A stretch of 64,000 nucleotides of DNA from the NCBI RefSeq assembly GCF_026230105.1, contig NC_079474.1, forward strand, positions 39,632,294 through 39,696,293, given 5' to 3'. The notes under the pieces were generated by a model. It was not told the origin of the DNA. It did not search any database and was given only the letters and a program-made list of their open reading frames with translations. Below, in pieces: positions 61,201 through 64,000 of this stretch. This DNA is from Diorhabda sublineata (lineage: Eukaryota; Arthropoda; Insecta; Coleoptera; Chrysomelidae). Each line of letters opens with the position of its first letter. The first letter of the stretch is position 1. The position numbers and the translations under genes are program-made.

Positions 61201-61572
61201 CTCTCCAGAAAAAAAAACAGATACTCAAGCATACCTTTTAACGAACAAATCCGCTGAAATGGTAAAGATTTACCTGAGTCGGCTGAACTGAAAGGGTTAA
61301 TAATTATAGTATAATGAAATTTTTTTGTATATACTCACCTGATAAATTGATATTGGTAAACATGGCAACAAATGTCAAATAAATTTACACAGTTAAAAAA
61401 TTGCATAAATCTGTTTCAAGATTTGTATGCTATTTCAATAAACAGAAGTGTATGCTTTTAATATTCAAAATCTTTGAAACACGTGTAATGAATCTCAGTT
61501 CTTCAATTGACTTTATTGTAATTTTTGTTTCAGGAATCTCCTCTGGACAGTCCAAAAAAACCAAAAAAATAG
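28122..61572 (+). CDS. sei: ERG-type voltage-gated K+ channel (seizure), 3' part, 12 exons
   Basis: Pore-forming subunit of an ether-a-go-go-related (Kv11/KCNH2-like) plasma-membrane potassium channel that repolarises excitable cells. Join: 28122-28276, 31960-32201, 34488-34797, 37512-37654, 39408-39601, 39692-39854, 40978-41088, 53514-53743, 55061-55309, 56917-57032, 58980-59121, 61534-61572. Every junction has GT/AG and compatible phase, and the total of 2,094 bases is divisible by three, giving 697 residues and a stop. Domain order is S4-S5, turret and pore with SVGFGNV, S6 with SLMYASIFGNV, C-linker, cyclic-nucleotide-binding homology domain ending TFNLRD, a variable tail, a coiled coil and a lysine-rich end. 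SVGFG rather than SVGYG, plus S6 and C-linker nearly identical to hERG, separates it from Eag and Elk. The N-terminal PAS domain and S1-S3 were not found in the window. Alternative exons or tails cannot be excluded. Confidence 0.96.
28277..31959 (+). other. sei intron, 3.7 kb
   Basis: Between the S5 and pore exons. It contains a mobile-element end-like atacagggtg at 28333, a possible Tc1-like helix-turn-helix trace near 28740-28860, and a possible minus-strand retroelement zinc-knuckle-like end near 29000-29330. At 30834-30856 a segment (atggctctccttacctcta) matches the ends of the hAT-like MITE at 58118-58596. The rest is AT-rich. Confidence 0.6.
28998..29330 (-). pseudogene. Possible non-LTR element 3' end
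   Basis: Minus strand SPQQTPEDLLDNAECRFCG with further Cys residues resembles the zinc-like C...C..C tail following RNase H in I/R1-type elements. Short and ambiguous. Confidence 0.3.
31960..32201 (+). CDS. sei: sei exon: turret, pore helix and selectivity filter
   Basis: Acceptor ttgttgcag; the first base completes the split Trp codon, giving W-YAIGN. The exon encodes the extracellular turret (GWLDILANDT...), the pore helix (YVTALYFTFTSLT), the filter SVGFGNV and the start of S6 (FTICVMLAG). Donor gtaagt follows 32201, phase 1. Two N-glycosylation sequons, NDT and NNT, lie in the turret; hERG carries its glycosylated Asn in the same region. Ala (GCT, 32147-32149) occupies the position of hERG Ser631 in GNV-A-PNT. 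The following intron carries a Tc1 element. Confidence 0.97.
32395..33823. mobile_element. Tc1-like transposon, full length but dead
   Basis: Ends actcgtggtcaaaaataacg and, inverted, acttgtggctataataacgc are about 80% alike and form the terminal inverted repeats. Length about 1.43 kb, typical of Tc1. The transposase is on the minus strand. It lies in the sei intron between the pore exon and the S6 exon, only about 190 bp after the pore exon. Confidence 0.85.
32500..33560 (-). pseudogene. Tc1-like transposase, broken
   Basis: Minus strand: VGRIAELVGQRQSYREV and HHTTIGRLMQRFRETGS (paired helix-turn-helix DNA-binding domain), SRRPGKGSHSVLTPRDDRF (GRPR-like linker), RSIRRHLQNAGL, then, after a stop, FQGGSIMFRGGICFYARTEL and MHDNARPHVT with the second catalytic Asp, and finally WENIPQEVIQDLIKSIPMRM. 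The third acidic block (usually WPARSPDLNPIEH) is degraded. Stops and frameshifts throughout. Confidence 0.88.
34034..34306 (+). pseudogene. Non-LTR RT C-terminal tail
   Basis: ARWLGLAKSIPEKRFANRA and RRKGRPKKKWLDADLKDIS match the usual R.RWlGHv.R.pe.r.....e......rRRGRPrkrW.d....Dl of insect endonuclease/RT retroelements. It ends GPQRHMVL and stop. Unusually clean reading frame. It sits in the sei intron about 180 bp before the S6 exon. Confidence 0.8.
34488..34797 (+). CDS. sei: sei exon: S6 gate and C-linker
   Basis: Acceptor ttttcag; the first two bases complete Ser, giving GSLMYASIFGNV. Tyr and Phe of this S6 stretch match hERG Tyr652 and Phe656, the aromatic residues that bind blockers. 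It continues with SAIIQRLYSGTARYH, the C-linker helices ([20 protein letters not shown]), and KGFPECLQADICLHLN leading into the cyclic-nucleotide-binding homology domain. The donor is gttagt after 34797, phase 2, splitting an Arg codon of GCLR. The region is strikingly free of lesions compared with the surrounding repeats. Confidence 0.97.
34798..37511 (+). other. sei intron, 2.7 kb
   Basis: Contains the MITE at 36924-37392 just before the acceptor. The rest is AT-rich without recognised genes. Text near 35320-36260 reads like a degraded minus-strand repeat but was not identified. Confidence 0.5.
36924..37392. mobile_element. MITE with 70 bp inverted ends and TA target site
   Basis: Left end caggatgtttctattttcga pairs with right end (inverted) cagggtgtctctatattcga. 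Both continue through gctctaccacagag and atgattcattttgaaa. Flanked by TA on both sides (36922-36923, 37393-37394). The CAGGGTG-type end and TA site suggest a Tc1/mariner-type non-autonomous element. About 120 bp from the next exon. Confidence 0.85.
37512..37654 (+). CDS. sei: sei exon: first half of cyclic-nucleotide-binding homology domain
   Basis: Acceptor catttgcag; one base completes Arg, then ALSLKFKTTHAPPGD, LVHRGDVLTSLYFISRG and SIEILKDDIVMAILG. These are the beta-roll strands of the KCNH cyclic-nucleotide-binding homology domain. In this family the domain does not respond strongly to cAMP and is filled by an intrinsic ligand instead. Donor gtaagt after 37654, phase 1. An in-frame stretch after the donor is intron. 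Confidence 0.96.
38110..38960 (+). pseudogene. Mariner transposase remnant
   Basis: FYFRKGKDAAHKEISEVYSA, RTYQNWYKFRS, FSLKNEQRSGRHTEFDDDQI (helix-turn-helix region and linker), KKLDIWVPHELKEIHL, then scattered pieces to about 38950. Many frameshifts; no intact catalytic block. In the sei intron between the two halves of the nucleotide-binding domain. Confidence 0.82.
39408..39601 (+). CDS. sei: sei exon: second half of cyclic-nucleotide-binding homology domain
   Basis: Acceptor catttcag completes Gly; the exon reads GKFDIFGENPC, GKSECNVRALTYCDLHK, IHRDDLLDVLELYPEF and ends ITFNLRD. The FNL of TFNLRD corresponds to the intrinsic-ligand segment of ERG channels. The usual GKNDIFGE has Phe for Asn here. 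Donor gtaagt after 39601, phase 0. Only 90 bases of intron separate it from the next exon, the shortest intron of the gene. Confidence 0.96.
39692..39854 (+). CDS. sei: sei exon: start of variable C-terminal tail
   Basis: Acceptor ttgttacag, phase 0, directly after NLRD. It encodes DDQAGVVPRRSFYPK, then a Ser/Arg/Gly-rich stretch (SARSNGLSSRGNSMNGRQ) ending DESESG. The charged low-complexity cytoplasmic tail after the nucleotide-binding domain is expected in ERG channels, but its sequence is poorly conserved, so the assignment rests on frame, splice sites and position. Several Ser residues near Arg could be kinase targets (inference). Donor gtgagt after 39854, phase 1. Confidence 0.9.
40100..40620 (-). 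pseudogene. RNase H remnant of an I/R1-like non-LTR element
   Basis: Minus strand: IKAVEGTGIGVYGPRTKHSE and SSIFQAEI (RNase H start), gap, then HRSEGK-stop-CDKLAKMGADSPS, matching the RNase H end WvPGH.G..GNE.ADeLAk.Ga. Related to the copy at 13.5 kb; the shared segment tgcttgat.ctgccca..ctttcagagt is visible at nucleotide level. Confidence 0.75.
40978..41088 (+). CDS. sei: sei exon: C-terminal tail
   Basis: Acceptor ttttgtag; reads GHGILEFSTDKAGQ, TPLNLDFGEEKRRS and ends with STLNSITG at donor gtatag after 41088, phase 1. The donor is weaker than the others. The phase fits both neighbours. Tail-specific, with no recognised domain. It is followed by the largest internal intron (12.4 kb). Confidence 0.85.
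41900..42850 (+). pseudogene. Crypton tyrosine recombinase, broken
   Basis: From 42414: VLTKEEVETFMREAPDKE, LVKVIALVDIAGGCRREDIYN (first Arg of the R-H-R-H-Y set in CRR), VDDVEDTDSQLMVRINHTK, then YTGHCFKRTSTTLLVNAGAD (the H-x-x-R box) and KTHGG (the next His). The nucleophilic Tyr is not visible after a frameshift. Stops at NL-stop-VDD and NV-stop-KTHGG. MDEATKKPSQEYLIEYHNNN at 41900 may be the N-terminal region. Cryptons move by a tyrosine recombinase, unlike every other element in the window. Confidence 0.85.
45060..45330 (+). pseudogene. Jockey reverse transcriptase end fragment
   Basis: Pieces of KLL.YK..LKPIW.YGI.LWG (here in shifted frames: SFMGIDLQI, LWSPFGYMTFIYGD) and NTSFHH. The nucleotide match to the jockey copy at 49.0 kb supports the call. 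Heavily decayed. Confidence 0.55.
47548..48050 (+). pseudogene. Mariner transposase with large internal deletion
   Basis: FRDGAPSRATVFRWFSTFNHG (helix-turn-helix domain) is followed by a short jump to HHDNASTHTS-like residues (second catalytic block, near 47785), then SPYSPCLSPDHFFLFPQVKN (third catalytic block region) and LLGQRFSTPE. The middle of the gene is gone. Confidence 0.82.
49024..50150 (-). pseudogene. Jockey-clade non-LTR reverse transcriptase remnant
   Basis: Minus strand, 5' to 3': KANVFAKY, PYQLKLPLEKF (pre-RT linker), SLRHSTRSGTTDF and the shifted FDKIWHDGLL (RT motif 3 region), VPQGSALGPIL-like residues around 49460, then LTIKKLLIYKVTLKPIWSYG, IRLWDIAFNSNIEILEKFQSK and ALKILVNAP. 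Order and spacing fit a jockey copy of over 1 kb with frameshifts. Confidence 0.85.
50428..50444. repeat. Interstitial CCTAA repeat
   Basis: cctaacctaacctaacc, three and a half units of the insect telomere motif TTAGG on the complementary strand. Confidence 0.7.
53514..53743 (+). CDS. sei: sei exon: Ser/Thr/His/Gln-rich tail
   Basis: Acceptor ctacattccag, completing Ala in phase 1. Reads AQSTPPSSHRIRTIRRQS, then a Thr/His/Gln/Ser/Pro-rich run (positions 53584-53700), then PPHVTDANGKNVQETL at the donor gtaagt after 53743, phase 0. RRQSS is a basophilic-kinase-like site (inference). GC content is clearly higher than in the surrounding intron, consistent with a coding exon. Confidence 0.88.
53931..54988. 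mobile_element. 1.06 kb transposon with inverted ends
   Basis: Left arm 53931-54062 and right arm about 54850-54988 are inverted copies. Shared: gtcccgc / gcgggtcgtc, aggtatagag, caatttac-tctataccaa, gaggagttatagggctcaaa. The remnant of a transposase lies between, on the minus strand. Placed in the sei intron just before the coiled-coil exon. Confidence 0.8.
54480..54850 (-). pseudogene. DDE transposase remnant (same class as 2.0-2.6 kb)
   Basis: Minus strand: PIILPNRLTTEPYIEFLQNI (shifted frame), LPDLFNNLPLKLRL, then CMEYHLILVSK, matching the usual ..G.Y..FL...LP.LL...PL..R..M.F.HDGAP.HFS block. Catalytic residues lost. Confidence 0.6.
55061..55309 (+). CDS. sei: sei exon: tetramerising coiled coil
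   Basis: Acceptor gtatttctag, phase 0. After VPLESTTTSIHLQQHSTVE comes a heptad-like helix: SRSLLEHINNKLDHLTKR, VNSLETTLGSDMKMILSLLE. This corresponds to the C-terminal coiled coil of hERG (LE.RLS.DM..IL.LL pattern), which promotes subunit tetramer assembly and trafficking. Donor gtgagt after 55309, phase 0. The exon lies between two transposons: a transposase element ends about 70 bp upstream and a Penelope-like element begins about 40 bp downstream. Confidence 0.93.
55421..55467 (-). ncRNA. Hammerhead-ribozyme-like motif in the Penelope pseudo-LTR
   Basis: Minus strand in order: CAGTCT (stem I, plus 55462-55467), CTGAAGA overlapping its end (CUGANGA core, plus 55455-55461), a hairpin ATAA-GTTGG-TTAT (stem II, degraded), CAAAA where GAAA is expected, a tiny stem III ACG-CA-CGT, the GTC cleavage-type triplet and AGACTG (plus 55421-55426), which pairs fully with CAGTCT. 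Type I hammerheads with minimal stem III are known in Penelope-like elements. The changed G before AAA suggests it is inactive. Confidence 0.55.
55625..55891 (-). pseudogene. GIY-YIG endonuclease of Penelope-like element
   Basis: KIYEISCDDCDGKFVGQTKR then VNVQFEEH: the usual form is iYkI.C.dC...YIGqT.R....R..EH. The two Cys before FVGQT match the zinc-finger-like CCHH feature of Penelope endonucleases. FVG replaces YIG, and the catalytic Arg (R..EH) has become Q (VQFEEH). GMADLAARHNHEININKVKL follows. Confidence 0.85.
56332..56601 (-). pseudogene. Penelope-type reverse transcriptase fragment
   Basis: LDFINKVKNTENEDGEISIS, FDVSTLFPSVSILQTLEYIED, CMKYSCFQYKNE. FDVSTLFPSV is the RT motif usually FDV.SLFTNVP, carrying one catalytic Asp. 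The fragment lacks the YVDD box in frame. Confidence 0.85.
56917..57032 (+). CDS. sei: sei exon: C-terminal tail
   Basis: Acceptor tctattacag, phase 0. Reads MPEYENVAIDPSRTRY, TFQRSVSEPKPISK and ends ALHR split at ag|g, donor gtaagt after 57032, phase 2. The Met is internal, not a start. QRSVSEP resembles a 14-3-3 or basophilic-kinase type motif (inference). It is flanked by the Penelope-like element upstream and a Tigger element downstream. Confidence 0.9.
57380..57543 (-). pseudogene. Tigger/pogo transposase C-terminal fragment
   Basis: HDEAL-stop-ALEIALK, FEKQTESDAVYSLQLKPIHD, IAAIKRKSSLCQMPITKYF. The usual Tigger tail has ALE.AL.W.E.Q.E.......LK...D.AA.KR.......I..F. Two stops. Ends near the left inverted repeat as expected for a minus-strand gene. 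Confidence 0.75.
57681..58050. mobile_element. Harbinger MITE nested in Tigger
   Basis: Flanked by TTA on both sides (57678-57680, 58051-58053), the 3-bp target of Harbinger elements. Ends agcccgcttgatatgatgca and (inverted) aagccgcttgtcataatgca, continuing through atacaacgtgcaa in both. About 80% like the 3566-3842 unit over most of its length. No coding content. Confidence 0.88.
58118..58596. mobile_element. hAT-like MITE nested in Tigger
   Basis: Inverted ends tatggagggtagaggtaagg and (inverted) tatgaagggtagaggtaagg, continuing to accat. Flanked by the 8-bp near-repeats GTCCGGAT (58110-58117) and GTCCGAAT (58597-58604). An 8-bp duplication fits hAT, though the end does not start with the common CAG. 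A related end is seen at 30834. Confidence 0.75.
58980..59121 (+). CDS. sei: sei exon: C-terminal tail
   Basis: Acceptor atcttttag completes Arg, then FASFNKAFDFEKGPEPCW, AECLISKDKEKEDKPA and ESLDELDL, donor gtaagt after 59121, phase 0. It is a charged cytoplasmic tail with no known domain. A mariner fragment begins about 100 bp after the donor. Confidence 0.9.
59225..59760 (+). pseudogene. Mariner transposase N-terminal half
   Basis: TDDKRFRRPKAMTTSDIIEK, IHQMVQKDRRFNIREIEKAI, ISIEGICHILTDELCMRKL, RWVPYFLTLGQKSNRINIS, then LYETWIQHYTTETKKKPRQ. The block normally DETWIHHYTPETK has lost the catalytic Asp-Glu pair (YETW). After a stop, GKPVPENAKTVSSTGKVM and FFWER follow. It has one of the longer open frames among the transposons here, in the intron before the last sei exon. 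Confidence 0.88.
59761..60517 (+). other. Intronic DNA between two mariner remnants
   Basis: Holds the inverted copy of the dispersed repeat (60345-60425). No gene seen. Confidence 0.4.
60345..60425 (-). repeat. Dispersed repeat, copy 3 of 3
   Basis: Inverted copy: read on the minus strand, aatactaaacaacgtggcg, cttcaaaacat, atagattatg, tatactttatac. It sits just upstream of a mariner remnant. Confidence 0.5.
60518..60943 (+). pseudogene. Mariner transposase C-terminal half with 3' inverted repeat
   Basis: MDETWAHYFTPETKEQSKQW (first catalytic Asp kept), SSGKFMASVFWNAREIIFIE, then an internal deletion to LLPHAHYYPDLVPSD (third catalytic Asp region). The end gggccaggtagttctgggac-tatcctcgta (60914-60943) is the mariner terminal inverted repeat. 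The left repeat and gene start are missing here. A different copy from 59225-59760, because both contain the DETW block. Confidence 0.82.
61534..61572 (+). CDS. sei: sei terminal exon
   Basis: Acceptor attttgtttcag, phase 0, then ESPLDSPKKPKK and TAG at 61570-61572. Very short, but the phase fits, the acceptor has a strong pyrimidine tract, and the residues continue the acidic then Pro/Lys-rich end of the tail. It could be one of several alternative last exons. If intron retention occurred after 58980-59121, the protein would end at the TAA at 59173. Confidence 0.8.
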   Translation, partial: ESPLDSPKKPKK

Positions 61573-62196
61573 CCTAGTTGTTTCTAAACTATATTGTTTT
61601 TATTTAAATTGATGAATATACATATTATACATATGGATTAAAACATGTTGTCGGAAATGGTCGAGTTATATTCAAACTGATATGTTTCCAATATTTGGAA
61701 CGAGCTTTTATAGACTGTTGATTAATATATTGTTGTACATTAATGAAAACAGTGAGATATATAATAAATAATTTCCCGTATATTTAAGGACAAACACGAA
61801 CTTTGTTTATTAATACAAAAAATTATAAATATTTTCAATATAATCAGGTTTGTTAACAAATTTCAAAAAATTAACTGACCTTGGTATATATTTTTATTTG
61901 AAATTGCTTTTACAAAGGCTTATGATGAATCTATTATCGAAATCAGTGATAATATGGTCGAAAATCAACGTTTCCAGTGGAATTTCGTCAATTCTGAAAT
62001 AAAGAAAACTGAGATGATTATTTAGATTATTTAGACACTACGATCGTTCACCATCTCACCACAAAGTTATTATCGTGGTAAAAATAATATGGAAAAACCG
62101 TAATATACTATAAAAACAGACAAAAAACTGAAGGAATAGTTATTATATTATTAATGTTGCTATTAACTCCCTAATTCTTCAAAATCTGTAGATACT
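61573..62196 (+). other. sei 3' UTR and downstream AT-rich DNA
   Basis: AT-rich, with one poly(A) signal at 61763. No gene recognised. Confidence 0.5.
61763..61768 (+). terminator. poly(A) signal of sei
   Basis: AATAAA about 190 bases after the stop codon in AT-rich 3' UTR-like sequence. It is the first canonical hexamer downstream of the stop. AATAAA is common in AT-rich DNA, so this is a likely, not proven, signal. Confidence 0.5.
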
Positions 62197-62210
62197 AGTA
62201 GTAGTTAGTT

Positions 62211-63228
62211 TATATAAATCATCTTGATTTTAGCCGTCTTCTGTTTTAAAATTAGTTTTTTTTTCATAATTTTTGAAAAACATATAATCAGAATAAAATG
62301 TATATTTAATCATATAATAGATATATTTTATTTTGATAATGTTAAGAAAAGCTCGTGAAATGGGTCCTTAGGATGGCCCTGTCCAGCTACAAGGGAATTT
62401 TTGAAATTTGGCGAATTCGCGTTGCGTGTTTTATCTGTTTTTTCTATAAATGACGGACGCGCCTTTGATGAACTTTTTATTATAGAAGTTGGTTTATTAC
62501 AGAATTTCTTTCAAATAATTTCTAGAAAAGTCTTTTTATTTTGTTTCTTTTTGCTCTGGAACTTTGTAGAATTCTATTTGTGGCAGTTTATGTAGCGCAG
62601 TAATTGATCCCACTTCTAATGGAATGGTTTTCGTATTTATCAATAATATTTCTATTCGTGAGGTGAATTAATAAACACTGTTTCTTACATTCTTTATTTA
62701 TTTACACACTACACTCAACTTATAATAATTTACTTATTAATATCACTTAAATAATTTCAGCGATCACTTTTACTAATTTGTTATTCTCACTCCGATTATT
62801 TATTGAAAACTAACCACCTGCGCTACATAAACTACTAAAAATAGAATTCTACAAAGTTCCAGAACAAAAAGAAACACAAGAAATAAATAACTAAACTCTC
62901 CTAGAAATTATTTAAAAGAAATACTATAATAAACCTCCTACTATAATAAAATCTTCATCAAAGGCGCGTCCGACATTTATAAAAAAATAGATCAAAGGCG
63001 CCGCGCGATTGCGCTGATTAAAATCCCATTGTATTTGGACACGGCCAGCCTAAGGACCCATTTCGCAAGCTTATTCGTAACAATAAAAACTGAAAGTAGT
63101 CAATACGTAAAATTCTTATCTGTCTCAAAAATTATAGAAAAAAAAACTGATATTAAGAAAAAAGATCTAAAATCAAGACGATTTAGGAACATAAACATAT
63201 ATAAAAGATCTAAGAAATAAGAAATTAA
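62211..63228. mobile_element. Foldback element with 400 bp inverted arms
   Basis: Left arm about 62211-62610 and right arm about 62815-63228 are inverted copies. Shared blocks are cttgattttag, aaatgggtccttagg (at 62358 and, inverted, near 63062), acgcgcctttgatgaa, aatttctag, ctggaactttgtagaattct and gtttatgtagcgca. A 200 bp AT-rich spacer separates them. Flanked by the direct repeat agtagtagttagtt (62197-62210 and 63229-63242), a candidate target duplication. No coding sequence. Confidence 0.85.
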
Positions 63229-63244
63229 AGTAGTAGTTAGTTAT

Positions 63245-64000
63245 ATATATAGCTTATAACCTTATACCCTAGGCTGGAAATTCTTCCTCATGAAGTAGTA
63301 TTTGGCCTCAGTTAAAGTATATACAACTGATACTCAGCTGAAATAAACAACTAATATTTAAATTTACCTTTATACGAATCGATAATTAAAAATCGAGAAC
63401 AAGATGAACAGCTTGTACTAAATTGTAGAAAATTATCAAACATAATCCTAAAAATCAATATAAATCAATAAAAAAAGTCTTGGCAATAAAATATTTATCA
63501 AAAAATCGCTCTCACTGCATATTTAGAATCAAGCAGTTAGATGGTATGAACAGTAAGCTTATATATACTATGCTAAATAAAAAAAACGGAAAATTAGTCA
63601 GAGAAGGCTGAGTTGCTACTTTCAGCTATGTTGTAGCCAATGGTTATTGGTCCAGTGGTTGGTAGTCTAGCAGCGACTTGCATTGCTGATGTATGTGTGA
63701 CTCAGCAGCTGCAGCGATGTGGTAAAAATACAATAAGAATCTAGAATACGGGGTGAATAAATAAAGGAAGGGTCAGATGAAATAGATCTAGATACAAGAT
63801 ATATTATAAAAACATAACTTACCAGAGAAGAGGAATCTTAAAATAAAATTCTTCTACTTACATAGATTCAATTGAAGTGGAAAATCAAGGAATTACTTTG
63901 TTATGGAAGTGACTATACAACAAAAGTGACTACCAGTACAATAACTATTAATTAATGTAATAGAAATAATATTAATGATGGATTTCAGCTGTCTTACCTC
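63245..64000. other. Non-coding DNA, GC-richer segment at 63600-63740
   Basis: Mostly AT-rich. The segment 63600-63740 has clearly higher GC and several gcagc/cagcagctgcagc motifs but no long open frame. It may be part of a neighbouring gene, or a repeat. Confidence 0.35.

Noticed and set aside
63600..63740. GC-richer block as a possible exon or tRNA
   Set aside because: No cloverleaf could be drawn and no open frame with splice signals was seen.

Overview
This is AT-rich nuclear DNA from an insect, most probably a beetle; that last step is inference from the style of the repeats. It has spliced exons with GT/AG borders, long introns, and many decayed insect-type transposons. There is no operon structure, CRISPR array or bacterial gene.

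The host gene is the 3' part of an ERG-class voltage-gated potassium channel, the insect seizure gene (KCNH2/6/7 family), on the + strand from 28122 to 61572. Twelve exons can be read. They join without any frame conflict into 2,094 coding bases, 697 residues plus a stop. They cover S4-S5, the pore and S6, the C-linker, the cyclic-nucleotide-binding homology domain, a low-complexity tail, a tetramerising coiled coil and the C-terminus, with a poly(A) signal near 61763. The PAS domain and S1-S3 were not found in the first 28 kb, so they probably lie upstream of the window.

The first 28 kb is either the long upstream intron or flanking DNA. It holds Harbinger, jockey-type, I/R1-type, mariner and gypsy remnants and several elements with long terminal inverted repeats. 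One of these (about 18.5-20.1 kb) encloses a decayed cysteine-rich gene. A possible last exon of an unidentified minus-strand gene lies at 5125-5289.

Within the channel gene the introns have been colonised repeatedly. They carry a complete but dead Tc1 element (32.4-33.8 kb), a Crypton tyrosine recombinase (41.9-42.9 kb), two jockey remnants, several mariners, a transposase element with inverted ends (53.9-55.0 kb), and a Penelope-like element carrying RT, GIY-YIG and a hammerhead-ribozyme-like motif (55.3-56.7 kb). A Tigger/pogo element (57.2-58.6 kb) has both a Harbinger MITE and a hAT-like MITE nested in it. After the gene comes a foldback element of about 1 kb (62.2-63.2 kb).

All the transposon genes seen are broken; the channel exons are clean. 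The clearest points for follow-up are the hammerhead-like motif, the enclosed cysteine-rich element, the Crypton, the nested insertions, the unidentified minus-strand exon, and the alanine in the channel at the place of hERG Ser631.
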